Positions 21,112-35,800 of a stretch of DNA of 64,000 nt are shown piece by piece (positions within the stretch are counted from its first letter, which is position 1; the number at the start of each line of letters is the position of its first letter). The translations under genes were made by a program, and so were the position numbers. The DNA lies in NCBI GenBank assembly GCA_011037195.1, contig JAAEAF010001087.1, positions 62,001 to 126,000 of the forward strand, written 5' to 3'. This DNA is from Triatoma infestans (Eukaryota > Arthropoda > Insecta > Hemiptera > Reduviidae). Below the pieces are notes generated by a model that saw nothing but the letters and a program-made list of their open reading frames with translations, did no database searches and had not been told where the DNA came from.

Positions 21112-21592
21112 ACAAACTTGAAAATCAAGTTCGGACTCAATGGCAGTATAAATTATCAAATTCTCCAAAAGGGTCGTTTTATAAATTAATCAATCCAAAC
21201 ATATCCCGTAGGACCTGCCATGCACCATACGCATTAAATAATACAATAAGAATCGTATGCAGATTAAGAGCATACCACGGACTTTGCAGGGTTTACCTGA
21301 ATAAGATAGGGAAAGAAGACAATGCAAACTGTACAGTTTGCAAAGTTCCAGAATCTCTAGAGCATATAATAATGTCCTGTATAATGTATAAAATGAAGAG
21401 AGAAAAACTATTTAGTTGTTCATCCTTTTAATTAATCATTCATCCCAAAGAAGAAATTTGTCTATTAATTGCTGATTTCTTTCAATCCATCAAAAGAATA
21501 GTTTAAAATTGAGTTATCTATAGCTTGGATATATTTCTAAAATTCGTTTTGGCTATGGCGCTAGCTAATGCCAAGAAGAAGAAAAAAAAAAA
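21112..21592 (+). mobile_element. 5'-truncated LINE nested in the Penelope relic
   Basis: 481 bp with the C-terminal end of a LINE protein: RTCHAPYALNNTIRIVCRLR, then the Cys-His tail CTVCKVPESLEHIIMSC, a short 3' UTR and a poly-A at about 21579-21592. It is flanked by 13-bp perfect direct repeats GAGTTTACTGACA (21099-21111 and 21593-21605), the mark of target-primed insertion. Confidence 0.8.
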
Positions 21593-21851
21593 GAGTTTAC
21601 TGACATATATGATAGTAGCGGGGTTTATGAATCGAAAAGTCCGGACTGAATCGAAAAAGCGGCATTTACTCCAGATAGGTAGAAAAATCAGGGAACGATT
21701 TTCCGAACCCATTAGATCCTACAAATATCACAAAATTGACTCCAACTATGCCAACCACCTAAACGTAAACAAACACAAGCCCGACGATATCTCCACTATG
21801 CTAAAGTTCTTACATCCAGGCATAAAAGAACGACGACTGGACATAATTTAA
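21593..21851 (+). pseudogene. Second Penelope relic, right half (GIY-YIG nuclease)
   Basis: SSGVYE in one frame, then IGRKIRERFSEPIRSYKYHK and DSNYANHLNVNKHKPDD in another: the second half of a GIY-YIG nuclease domain and its tail. Frame changes near 21640-21670 show it is dead. Confidence 0.7.
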
Positions 21852-23782
21852 CAACTTGAAATGTATACAACATAAGACACAAAAGTTAAATTATATTGTT
21901 TCTAATGTTACAGTGTTTTCTGGTTTATTTGTTCATTTCTGAATTTGTTAAACATAATCATGTAAGCCAAGAGTCAACAAATGAACCACCTAATTTAGCT
22001 TCGACATCAGAAGTGGGATTTGAAACACTCCAACCTCAAGTACAAAATGAGAAATTTCGGAGTCACAAAATCAGGTAATGATGCATCTAACAGTTGCAAT
22101 GGCGACAAACACACATACAGTTACAATGATTACTATTTTATCAGAGTTTGACCCATAGAAGCCTATTGCTGATCCATGAGCATGATGTTCTTTTGTCTAT
22201 GAAATAAAGTTTGTGAGGTAGTCTGTTGATTATTACTGAGATAACCATAGAAGGGCGCAGTTCGAAATAGTTCTTGCAAGTCTTATTCGAAAGGATGTCC
22301 TAGCCTTAATTTTAAGACATGTTTGTTGCGAAGTATGATAACATTGAGACTCATTCAGTGACCCTTCTAAAACCCCACCGATCAAGACACCTCTACAATA
22401 CCAAGGAAGAAAGTGTCTGGTTCCTGGTCCAAACACTCTAGATCCATCCTTGTCTCACACAATGGCATGTTCTTTAGTACCAGAAAGAGCGGATTTACTG
22501 TTCCTCTCTCCTCTAGTTTTCAGCTTCTTGTATTTGATGCTTAGTAGAAAATCCAAGGGTGTAAATTGTGGAGATCATAGACTACGTGCGCAATTAACGC
22601 AATACTGAAGTGTTTCCAATAATTCCGAATAGTTACTTCGCAAGTAAAATCTTAATAATAAATTGGAAATCAATACAACAACGTCGAATTCCCGAGGGTT
22701 CCAAAACCAATTATCTGTACTTGAACTGTATTCAAAAACTGGAAGAATCATGTTGAATTTCCCAACATTTTAATTCTGCTCTGTATACGGACAAGACATA
22801 CTTAAAATACGATCTCACCAAGCTGTTAAAAAGGACAGAAACAGCTTGGAGTCTTTAACATCTTTATAGTTCCACCAAATAAAACCCAAGACTTTGTGTA
22901 GACTTTCTGCAGGTGAGTTAGATATTTTTCCTAAAGGTAAGGCTAAAATCCTTCAATTAACCAATGTCTCTCTATTTTTATCAACTAGTTGCACCAATTC
23001 ACATGCAACATTGTTAGGGGCTTTTAAAGGATTGTTTGTCTTCCAATGTGACGTGATAGCATTTAATTTTAATTAGAAATAAAAAGGAATGTCAGCATAA
23101 TTAATAAATATTTAAATGTAAAGTAATAGATTTAAAAAAAAAATATCCAGCTAAGCTATGTATTTGTCATGTGATTCAGGAACAAACCAACTAAAAGATA
23201 TCCAAATAATTGACTGGTTGGAATGCATTCTGCGACACACAATCTGCACATTATCCAGCTTATAGTTTAGTGTAACTAAATCTTGCGATACTTGTATAGA
23301 AAACAACAAAGAAAAAATCATTTAGGTCGTTTCGAGAAACTATTGTTGGTATATTTTTTTGAAGTTCAATCAGCGAAACCTGAAAGCGGATCTTTTATAA
23401 ATTCTAATAAATCATTAGATGTTAATTAAATTATGTTTTAATATCTTAAGATAATTTAAGTAATAAATAAAAAAACCTAATCAATATTACAATTAAGTTG
23501 ATTATCATAAAAACAAGTGGAAAGCCTGTTATATACATATGAAGTATTTTTACAACGGACTCAAATATTGATTGATACATATAGACATGATGTATCTTTC
23601 CATAAAAATATTGTGGTTCACTTTAATTTAAGAATACGGTAATTTTTTCCATAGATTTATTCGAATTTTGGTATGCCTGAGTGGGAAATAAATAGTCTGT
23701 AAGTGGCGAATTTCGTTTTAATTTTGTTTTACTAATTTCTTCTATTCTTTTTTAATTATTTTTTATTTATTTATTACATGGC
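21852..23782. other. Intergenic region before alpha-catulin
   Basis: No firm gene. A possible exon at 21913-22075 (acceptor TTACAG, donor ATCAG|GTAATG) encodes SQESTNEPPNLASTSEVGF but has no partner exon. 22240-23070 has weakly coding-like - strand stretches with many stops, probably transposon debris. The alpha-catulin 5' UTR and promoter must lie in its last part. Confidence 0.35.
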
Positions 23783-23887
23783 ATGCTAATGGCTTGCTCC
23801 CCAAATATTACGGTTAAATTCGGTGAAAGTAAATTGGAAATCAAAACTAAAAGTATTGAACAAACTTTGCTGCCTTTAGTGAAACAG
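23783..23887 (+). CDS. CTNNAL1: Alpha-catulin exon 1
   Basis: Residues 1-35. No AG acceptor is near, so this is likely the first coding exon. An earlier ATG at 23778 runs into TAA after two codons. Donor CAG|GTACCA, phase 0. Confidence 0.85.
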
Positions 23888-26800
23888 GTACCAATTTTTG
23901 AAAAATACTATAATTTTCTGTTTGTTTTGTTTTGTTGGTTTATGTGATGAAATTTTTATTTTTTGATTCTGTAGTTCTACATACTGCCCTTATTACGACT
24001 CTTGGTTGGACATGAGTTGCTTAGATCTTGTTTTGTATTTTGGGATTTCCTTATACATCTTGAGTGATACATGAAATCTTCAGTATCTTTAAGGTAATTT
24101 TCCACGTTTTTCTTGGTGTAAGGTTATATGATGGTTATATGCGGTTGTTGATGTTCCCACTAGGGTGCCTGAGAGGTGAGTTTTCTTATCAATGAGTATT
24201 GATCCATTTGGGATGACATAGCTCATGTAGTCGTAGCAAGTATACGTTTTGGCAATCTTGTGTCTAGTGTAAACCTAATATTTGTTTGTGAGTGAATTTT
24301 CATTTGCTACCTCGAATATTAAAAAGCCAGTGGCCAAGGATTTTTGTCTCTTGCCTCTGGCTCAAATGGCCACCATATCAGAGAAACAGGTATATTCACA
24401 AGGCATTACATAAAAATCCACTTCATTCATTGATTGCTGAATGCTTTATTTGTTAATTATTATAAAGCACATTAAATTGTTTCCGTGATTTAGTTTGTAA
24501 TTATTGTCAGTTTCATATAGATCAGTTAAATTACTTACATGTGTATTTTTGTATCTACGTAATATTAGTACTTACCTTATTAGAAAAAAAAACATTATAT
24601 TAAAGGGATAACAAGACAGCCGTCACCTAATTAATTAGCTTAGTCTGTTATGGTTGTTTACAATTAAATATTAACTAGCTGTGTTCAGTCTCTTACAATA
24701 GATGTTGCTGTTGATTTTTTTATTTCTATTTTATTTAATTTTATAGATTTGCTATGTTTAATTGGCGTGTTCAGAAAATTTTGCCACTTCTATTCCAGAA
24801 TGCATGCTAGATGGGCCATGGCTATATTTAACTAACTTGAAGGCCCTCCATGGTTTGCATGTCCATGAAGTACTTTACAATTCGTCCAGTCTGGGTCCTT
24901 AACAAGGCCTACATATTACACTTGTTAGGTAATTTTAGTGGCAGTTTGTTTTTTTGTTTTGTTTTTTTAAAGTAGTTACATTTTTTCTAGATATTAGTAA
25001 ACGTAATCCATTCCAAGAGTGCAGTATGTGTGAATTAGTTACCTGCTTCTCTAAGAGTGATTGTTTCAATTTAACATATTTTCCAAAATTCTAAATTGTT
25101 ATTTGTATTTTTTTTCAGATATCCACACTGGTGTCGCACCGAGATCGAGGAAACATTTGCTGCGAAAGAACTGGTCGTGTTGTTGCAAGAGTTGGCCAAG
25201 CTGTCAACGTTGCCGTCGAAAGATTTGTTACAGTTGGAGAAAGTATAGCTAGTGATGTTCCAGAGCTTAGGGAGGACATGTATAGGGCTTGTAATCAAGC
25301 CAGAGCAGCTGGTAATATTGAAAGCATGACTTAACTCTGTTTTTGCACCGTGTACACATTTGCCAATCATTTGCAATCCACCAACTCCATCTCAGAAAAT
25401 GTTTCTAATGCTTAAAAAAAAAAAATAGTCCATTTAAAGAAGCCAGTTGTATTGTTGTAATGGAATTATCACACCAAACAAACGTATACTAAAATAAGTG
25501 CTTCTCTTAATACATCATTAGCATGATATGTAGTGTTATATGCTTCGAATGATGATAGTAGATGCTATAATCATTGGCAAAACATTCTGCTGATGAGTAA
25601 ATGTTTGAGAACCGGTCAATGATGAAAAGATTAAGCACACTATTACTTCGAGTTTAAAGACAATTTACCTTTTAGAACTAGAGAAATGAGGAAGTTATAT
25701 GAGTGTTAAACAAACTTATTTAAATTTAAAAATTTAATTAGAATTTATATGATTTATTAAATAATAAATTTTGTACTTTTTTTTTATTGATTTTTTTGCT
25801 AATTTATACATTTCCATATAAATATTACTAAAAAATATCTAAAAATAACAGTAAAATTTGTTCTGCTTTGTAGCAGTACACAATTACGGAATCCCTCATC
25901 ACAGAAGAAGCCAATATTTTGGCTTTTTGAATTGTTCTCCAATAATAAAAATGATTATTTCACACCAAAATTTCTTTTCTTCCGCCAGCTCTTAAGTAAT
26001 ATCTGTTTTTAAAATTTTCTATTGCAGCAAACGCAATTATCTTTTTTTAAACTATTATTGTTAGCGCGAGTTTAGAATGTAAATTTAATTCAATTTTTTT
26101 GAAAATATAAAAGTATAAATCATGTTCAAATTATATTTTAAATAATAGATTTTGATTTTATTTTTTTCAAATGTATAGAATTTTAAAGTAACAAAAAATT
26201 ATTTGTTTCTGTTGATAATAAAATAAAGAAATTTCTTCCCCATTCAGATTTACACACCTGTGAAATCTTTCTATGGACCCCGGTTAAGAAATTCTGTTTT
26301 AGAGGCTGTTATATTTTAGTCTTTATTAATTTACTGGTGCTATGTTCCAAGTAATCAAATATATTATCTGCCAGCACTGAGACTTAATTGCGCAGATACC
26401 TCACTCAAATAATCATCTTTCCATTAACTATATCATTCAGGGTAAAATTATTTAACGGCTTTTGCAGTAAATGATCAGTTTGTTAATGGTAAAAATCAAT
26501 ATCTATAAAAATCTAATCTATGGTAAATCTAGATACCCGGGAACTTGTCAAATAAAATCGAAATGTTGACGACTGGCAACATTGAAGTAGACCAACAAGA
26601 TTGACTTATTGGTAACAGTGTGCTTTTTTTTATCTGTCTATTTACTACTTATATTATGCGTGCTTGTTTTCTTACAGGGAGTGTTATTGAAAAATTATGT
26701 GAGTCAGGAGGTGAAGAATGCTTACGTGAGAGATCAGCCATTGTTAGAGCTGCTCGTTCATTGCTTACATCAGTAACTAGAGTGCTTCTTTTGGCCGATG

Positions 26801-29800
26801 TGGTTGTTGTGAAACAGCTACTTCTTGCAAAAGATAGGGTAAATATATTTACTACATCAAATCTAACATAATCAAAATAAAAATAGAATACATAACATAA
26901 AAATTAGATTTTATTATAGGAATTTTGTTAATACAAAAGGTAATGTTAATATTTTGGTAGGTTGCACGCAGTTTGGGCCGTTTAGAAGGAGTGTCCAACT
27001 TCACAGAATTTGTATCAGCCTTCTCGCAGTTTGGATCAGAAATGGTAGAATTAGCCCATCTCACAGGTGATAGACAGAACGATATGAAAGATGAACGACG
27101 AAGAGCTCAAATGGCTGCTGCTAGACAGGTTCTAGATAGGTCTACGATTTTATTACTTACCAGTTCCAAGGTTGGTAAATACAATTAATTGTGTGTTATT
27201 AATTTATAATTTTTTAATGTATTAATGTAATATTTAATTGTAATTTATCTGATCCCGTAGACATGCCTGCGTCATCCTGACAGTACCAGTTGTCGTGAGA
27301 ATCGTGATACAGTTTTCTGCCAAATGAGAAGAGCTATTGATTTAATTCATCTTGTTGTAAAAGATGGTGTATTGGACTGTAGTGGTGCAGGCAATGTTAT
27401 AGGAGGTAAGTCCAGAATTGCCTTAATATTTATGGTGCCTTAAGGTATATGGATCACCAACTTTTCTCCGTCGTTTTAGTAAATGGAAAATTCTATAGCA
27501 CAACATTTTCTATTACTACAGTTCTCACAATTTTAATTGGTGCAGTTTCTTCAATGTTAGAAATTTTATTAAATGTTTGGAGACAATTGTACAACATAAT
27601 AATAATTGTGACCACTAAATGTTATGTCAGTTCTAGTTAATGAACCGTGCATTGCACTGATATAACATTTAAAGTTGGCTGTAACATGTTGCAGCTTCGC
27701 TAGAACCTAGTGGATTTTGTATGTGCGCGCGCGAGCGACATTTCACAAAAACGAAACATCATAGGAAGTTTAAACTTAGTTCGCATCCGACACACAGGTT
27801 TCAGTCAACTGGAAGCGCGACAATTACTGAATATTTTTCTCCACAATAAATTTGAATAAAATTTTCGGAAAAATTGAAGACTCTTCTTAGACAAATCACA
27901 TATTTTTCAGAAAATTTCATTCAGATATATTATTTAGGAAAACAGCTATTGTTCCCTATTAAAATTTAATTGTTGAGACATATCCCCCCATTTTGCAAAG
28001 GACAGTACAATTAAGCTTTTAATTTTTTTCGATATCATATCGAAAGCCTTTTAAGATCAAACAAAATTTCATTTGCAAAATTTGCAAGCTACTGCTTTGA
28101 GGCAATGGTAGCGGCAGACTTCAAGTTTTTCAAGAATCGTGCCAATAAATATCTATTCCAAGCGAATTCATGAAGACTATAACGACGAGCTGTTTGTCGA
28201 CCCTGTTTCTGACAATCCTTGAAAAGTGTGTATATGTTGAGTATAAAGCCTGAACAGAAAATATGATATGAGGCATAATGATTTTGAATCTGAAATAACA
28301 TGTTTGGAAGACTTCTGAGTACAAAAAATATCTTTTTAGTCAATGTTTAGCTATGTTTGTGGTGTGGATGAATAACTTAAGTCAAAAATTGTGAATAACT
28401 ATCAATACGATCATTATCGAAGTCGAAAAGACATAAAAACCATAAAATAATAAGCATTGGTTTATTACGTCCAGAGACCGGGTGCTAAAGATTGTATTAA
28501 CATTTTTAGCAGTTTTTTGAAATTCATGAAGAAATCCAGTTTCTGAAAAAAATTAGTATATACTTCAATTTTTAAATGGGTTTGAAAGGAAACAGGTGTT
28601 TTGACGGTCCTTGAGTTCCTTGAGAGAAAAATGGTCTGTAAGTGTGAACAAAATATCTCTAGAACGAAAAATCACTGGAAGCTTGGTATTCCGTTTTAGG
28701 TATCACCAACGCATCTGACATGAAGGTTTCGTCACGGGAAGTGTAACTTTACTGAATGGTTTTATTCACTTTTTAGGAATTTTCTCAAAAATGACTCTTA
28801 ACGATTTTCTTTAAACTTAGATGCTAACTGTTTAACTGTAAACCTTCTGCTTTTATTTAAAACTTTCTTTTTTCGGAAAAATTGATTTTAGATGAATTCT
28901 GATGCGAGCTAAGTTTTTAAATATTTAAACTACACAACCAGTCAGCGCTGACATGCAGTATGTAGACACTTTCATTACCTAACCCTGCCTTTCAAAAATT
29001 ACCGAATTTATTCATTGTAACTTTTTTTTTTGTATTAGCCAAAACTACGGAGAGAAGTTGTTGATTTATATAATTAGATAACCTTCTGTGCATTTTTTAT
29101 TCAAATTTACATTGTTTTTAGATAATGGTTCTGATGAAAGTAATGTTCATCAAACTCAAGGTGATGTACTATCTGGGCGAACTGCCCTAAGTTCTCTGCG
29201 TCAACTGGAATCTTTGGTAGAAATGAGTCGCTTGAGTTCGGTTACAACACAAACTAGAGAATCATTAGCCACAGCACTTGATCATGTAGTGGATACAACT
29301 CAAGATTTTACTGATTCTGCTTATACAAGCCATGATCATCGCCAGAATATAATTGCTTTAACTGATCAAGTTAAAGCACAATTAAATCAACTTCTTCAAC
29401 TTTCACAAACACTGGTAAGTTAGGGACGATTTTTGATTTTATATATATATATATATCTCAGTGATAGCGTACTGGACTTGGAACGCAGTGGTTCCAGGTT
29501 CGAGCCCAGCACGCTGTCGTTAGATTTTCTCCCCTTAGGAGCATCTACAGCTCACTATCCGTAACTAGAAAACACTGCTTTGGGCCGACAGTGCACTGAG
29601 AAGACTCGGAGCTTTGGGGTAACTCTATGAGCCCAGAGGGGCTCTGGATAGCGTAGAGCTTGTTCCCTCCTTACAGATTATTAATATATACATATATAAA
29701 TAAATATAATAATTATATTATGTAAAGTTTAAAATATATAATAATTATATTATTATGATTTATCACAGGAAGAGACTGAATCCTATACAGCCACTGACGA

Positions 29801-32800
29801 ATTAGAGGTTTCTGTTCAAAATTGTCTATCTGCTACACGTGAACTTGAAGGACAATTAATTGAAACAGCAAGAGAACAGGGCTATGATCTTCTTACTACT
29901 TCAAAGGCAGGTTCTCAACTAGTCGCATCTATTACCAATGCAGCTTTGGCATCTGATGAAATAAGAATGCATCATTCAGCGCAAGCTTTTTCACACCACA
30001 TCGACCATATCATCGAGGTAGAATGTAATAAAGGTTAAATTCCTTTTTAGAAATAATGTTAACACAGTAGTTAAAAAGAACAGTGGCTTCGCGCAGATGT
30101 TGAAATTCTGAAAACTAAATAAATTCTCTCCATTTATTGTGATCGTGTCAAATTTTTGAAATTGAATATTTACTAAAAAATATGTGCTTTGAGGTTCTAT
30201 GTGAGCGCAAAAAATATTTTTAGCTAACGGCCAATATGCAAACCTGGGTCTAAGTGAAATCATCGAGAGCTCGAACTTGAATTCCATGTCCCATACCCAA
30301 GCATTCAGGGTACTAGTATATCGTATGGTCTTGACACTGTGCTAGTTTGTTTGGAAGAAGAGGAAGCAGCACTACACATACTGTCAGTGTTAGAGGCTTC
30401 TGTAGATGAGAGTTGGCTTCTTTGGGAAACTGATGCCTTCAAGCTTTTCCCTAGCAATCCCTTTCCAGACTCCAAAGTCTAAGTAATTAGACAGGGCTAG
30501 AGAGGGGTACTAGTAATTGTGAGTGCACAGGGGTTGCGATGGTGAAAGTTTCGGTCAAAATCTGAAAACTGGAAGTATGGATTTCCTGAATTTATTTTCT
30601 CAAGTTTTTGCGATTTTATAGAAAACGATTGCAATTATTTCTTTGAACTTATTATACTAATTACACATATAGGCCTGTACTCTATTTGAAACATTTTGAT
30701 GCGTAAATTGATTGTAGGGGTATATAGGAGAGGTGACATTACGCTTCTCTCAATAGTGTCATTTCAAAATAATGTGCGATTCCTAAGAACCACTAAATGC
30801 TTAAAGGGGCAAGAGGCTTTCTCATTATTATTTAGATACCATGAGGTGAATAATGAAGGCTTCATCTTTTGTTCAAGACTGTACGAGCGTTGTATTGAGT
30901 CACACTGCACTCTTTGAATAAAAATTTGTCCATTATATTTGTGAGAATTATTGAAAGAGAAACTCTTTAGACTGTTTCTTCTCACTAAATTTTTTATTTG
31001 TAGTTTTCAAATATAAGTTTTTTTGTTGCTGAAGGAAGGTAATAGATTTTTATTTTCAAATTTAGGAGCGTATTTTAATGCAGCTTATATTTTGTATTGT
31101 TTTCTTTAAAAGTGGTTTATCTGATATGAATATAAATATCTTTAATATATTCAGATATGGAAAACTTTTTCAGATATGCAAACTTATGCGGCACATAGCT
31201 ACAACAGAAACGCTTCAAGTGTCAGCAAGGTATACCGAAATAAATATTAGAATATATGGGCCTCAAATTGCTCTGGCTGCTACCACGTTAACACAGCACC
31301 CTACCAGTAAAATTGCAAAAGAGAATTTGGAAGGTTAGTTTTTTTATTTTATTTTTTGAACTTAAATATGAAAAATTTTCTATAAAACTAATTCTGTTGT
31401 TCTTTATTCAACAGTATTTACTGACATGTGGCATTCTTTAATGAACGATGTTATTAATATCTGCAAAGATATACTTGATGCAGGCAAAGTGCCTGAAAAG
31501 CAAACTTATATGTCTCTACCAAGGCCTGGAGTAAGTTTATTTTTTTCCGTAGTCATAATATCTTTCTGTATTCTGGATGAATATTGATTGTACTGTTCCA
31601 TATAAAAAAATAAATGCTTTAACTTGTATCTGTTCTGAATTTACACTTTACAAATTATGCTATTCAATATCAAAAGCATTTTTTTTTGTGTTGAAAGAGA
31701 AATATCGCTATAGCATTCGTGTCAGGTTTTCGAATTTGAGTTTTCACCTACGTATTTTGTATTTTTTGAGATCTCTTTGAACGAATCCATTCTGTATGAT
31801 ATTATGTTCCAATATACCATTGGGAGTATACGATGGGTCAAGGACCTTTTGAGTGGGCTACGTCTGGAGAATATGGGCTAGAATAGATTCTCGGAGTCAT
31901 TGGGTAGATCCTAACATATCAACACAGTTGGGAGGTATGTCCACTTTAATCTCGAGTGAAGATTAAACTCGACACTTGAGATATCGAAATCAGGAATTGT
32001 GAGTATATCCGACAGTTAAGCCGCTATTAAAGCACTGAGCTTCTGGATGATTAGTTGGGAAATCGTTTGGAATGCCTAGGGAAACTGAAGGTCTGAGCAA
32101 AAATAATAGACAGGGCACGTTGGCTTGGAAGTAATGTTTACCTTTTTGCAGCTACTCTTGAAGGAGCTAATGACCTCCGAAATTGATGCATAAATAAATA
32201 AATAAAAATGAAATAAAATAATTCAAATTTGTTTCAGAAACATGGCACAACAAGTAAACCTTTGAAAGCTGTGCGCCTTGATTTAAATGTGAGTTAAATT
32301 CTATTTAATAACACCGATGTTCAATCACGAAGGTTTTATTATGTACTTTTTATTTTCATAAATAGGAACAAGATAAAATTGCAAAATCTGGTCTTGAAAT
32401 GAAATTATCTTCATCAGAAGTAGAGGCTGAAGCGGAACGATGGCAAGATGGTCCTATAGATGAAAACAACGATATAGTGAAAAGAGCGAGAAATATGTCA
32501 AAAATGGCCTATTCAATGTACCAGTTCACCAAAGGAGGTGGTGCGCTGAAAACAACACAAGATCTATTTACACAGGCAGAATATTTAGCAGAGGAAGCCA
32601 ATAGATTGTATAAAATAGTTAGACAATTTTCTTATCAGGTAAAAGTTTTATTGATTTAGAGAAAACAAGTTTTATCTGTTCATTGAATATTTTCAGTAAT
32701 TTTGAATATCATACTGCTCACGCGTTGGTCTAGTGGCTAGCGCACTCTTCTTTCGTGCGAAAATTCAGGGTTCGATTCCCGTGAGGGCAAAGTCGGTGTT

Positions 32801-35800
32801 CACCCAGCATCGTGATAAAAAGTGGGAAGCTACAGTTAGTAGCGCCCTAGGTAGCGAAGGCCGGAACTAAACGGCGTGGAAATTGCGGCGTGCTTACCAC
32901 ACGCCTCCCTATCAAATCGCCGTCTGGCAAGCCTTGGCCCTTCATGGGCTGTTGCGCCATAGGGTTTTTTTAATTTTTTTTTAATATCATAACTGTATAT
33001 TTTAAAAGTAAACAATATGTTTTGTTTAGGTACCCGCTGGATCGCATAAGAAAGAACTGTTAGAACAACTAGACCGAATACCCACACATGTACAGCAATT
33101 ACAATTTACTGTTAAGAACCCAACTGTTGGAAAAGCTGCCACGTTTACAAAAGTTGATACAGTTATTGTTGAAACAAAAAATTTGATGGATGTTATATCT
33201 AAAGTTGTTACAACGTGCTTCGTTTGTGCAACAAAGGTAAAATTTTATTTTATTTTACAAATAAATGTTGTAATTAACAACACATTAATTTAATAAATGA
33301 AAAATCTTTTAACTTATTCTTAGAATAAATTTGAGCACAATCTCTTTGAGCAATGAGGTAAAAATAATTATAAAGGTGAAGTGCAAAGTGTATCGTTCGT
33401 ACAGTGAAGTATCGAAAATTAGTTCAGTTCGTTGAAATAATCACTTGTTCTTTGTCCTTACTGTCAAGATCAGTCTTCAGAAATTCTAGCTGTTATTGAC
33501 CCGATTTTATGTTGCATTATTATTTTCTTAAGACCCTCTCACTTTTTTTATTGCTTTAAATAAAGCTTAGAACTATAAACCATTGATGAATAGAAAAATT
33601 ACTGATTTAAGCAAAGAGGCTGATAAATAGCTTACTTAGCCTAGCCAGTCAATCATAGTATTATTAAAAAATATTAGACCTACTTATACTATTTCTAGTT
33701 GATCTAATAAATGTGAGACAACTATATACTAAAAATGACTGAACGAGACTGCCAAAAACAATATAAAGAAAACAAGTTTAATGAAAATAAGAGGATGACC
33801 AAAAATATCTTGGGAGGAGGGAGTGAAATTCTTCCAGAAAAAGTAGACTTAATCGGAGGAAGTTATACAGGAGGGAGATTTTTTTAACTTCAGGTTACCG
33901 CGGCCGTCGTAAAACAAAACATTTGGAAATCCTGTCTTTCGGTTGAGACCGCATCCGAGATTTGGTATAAGTGAATTTTGCAATAGATATTTTAAGAGTA
34001 GCTGCTGGTTGAGATTTTATAAAATAAAGCTGGCAAGAGAGGATTTGGTTCTTTGCGGGGAGAAAGGTGATGTCCAACTTCTCTCTTCCTTCCCACCACA
34101 TGTAGGGTAGTAACCCATAGCTGCATCCATCATAGAAAAAGGATTGATCATTAGATTATAAGGCGCCAGCTGCACAGTGAGCCAATGGAGCTACCCAGGG
34201 AGGAAAATCACGTTCGTAAGGCTCTCGAACAAAATAGCTATAAAGATCTTTATAAGCAATTACAAGGAACGTGTCTTAAGAGAAGCAGGAGAAATTTATA
34301 AAGAATAAAATTGTACAGCCGAACGTGGCTGTCTTTTCTCAGAGAAGAGAGGGAAAGGAGAAAAAAGACTGGAAATGATTGGTTTCCTATAAAAAAAGGC
34401 CGAACTATTAGCAATAAGACAATCTACAGCCAACAATATACGAGCAAGTAAGGGAGCGGATGTTAGACCCCCCATTACTGTACTCTACAATCAACCAGCT
34501 TGGTCTTGGCAGTGTTGGTTTGAAATCCTACTTAGAATACATTGAAGAAGATTACTGCAAAATTGGCGAAACTTCAGTTTATACCAAACCCCGGACGTGG
34601 GTCTAAACCAGGATTTACAATTTTTTTTTTTTGTTGTAATGTAGTGTAATAACGATTTTATTATTATTATAAAAGAAAACACTTGCATAGGAACTTTTAA
34701 CAAAAGTCAGAAAGGAGATGGTGGAATGAAATAGTTACACAAATAGCCTCCATCTTGGAAAGTGATGGTCTCACAGTATGTTCATCAACTCAAGAAGTGT
34801 CGGTCTAACATGGCCCTACATTATTGCTTCTGATTAGCCAGTAAATAAATATGCAGTACATACGATTTTTTGTTTTGTTTATTTTTTTTTTGTTTATATA
34901 TTTATTACAATGTATTTTTTGGTATGTGTGTGTAGTAGATACTTCATATGTGTTTGTACATAGGTGCACATGTAAATAACTTTATAATAGATGTGATGTT
35001 CGTACATGTAAAGTTGCAAACTAAAATCAGTACTGAATCTTCTTGTGTAACGAAAAAGATAACAGTAATGTAGAACACTAGCGGTTATTAGAGAAATCAA
35101 TATTCGCTGCTTTATAATATGAAATTCAATAGACGCATTCCAAAGGAAGAATCTACAGCCAATGATGATATATTATTAGGGGAAAACTGTTGTGTGTTGC
35201 AGAAGATATGAGCTTTGGAAGATGACAATGTCGTATAACACATCTTATTGCTTACATAGTGATGTTTATTAGTGAGTGAAAACCAAGCGGCAAAGTTAAT
35301 TGTAATTCAGTGATTTTAAATGTTTCCAGAAGGCCAAAGGTGAAAAATTGTGAGAGTTGCTATGAGTAAATCATGTCACACCAGATTTTTTTTTTTTTTT
35401 AATGATTGTCAGAATGTATTATAATTTATTCATCTATGTAAAACCCCTTCATTCGATTTTCGGTGAACCAAGATATTTTCACTTCATCATTTGAAGTCCC
35501 ATAAATATATATTATAGATGTTAGATGAATAGAGAAAATGGCATTAAAGCCAGATCCTCTGCGAACTAATATTTTTATAATTTAGTTAGATAAATAAAAG
35601 GCTCTACTTAAGCAAAGTTATTTTAGTGTGTTTTCAAAATGTTGGCCAACATTATGATTGTATTTGGGAATGAAATATAAGAATTCAGTAGACATAATAC
35701 TTGGATCTGTGTAAGATCCGAAGTAAAAGCGAATCCTCGGATTTCTACATTTGACTAATGTTGTTTCTATCAGCGATTAAAATATTATCTGAATTCTATT

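Noticed and set aside
31155..31173. Earlier AG acceptor for alpha-catulin exon 8
   Set aside because: Shifts the reading frame against exon 7; the acceptor just before 31174 keeps it.
32715..32787. tRNA-Glu gene
   Set aside because: Box A, box B and most acceptor pairs are present, but the first pair fails, the anticodon loop is irregular, and a SINE body follows.
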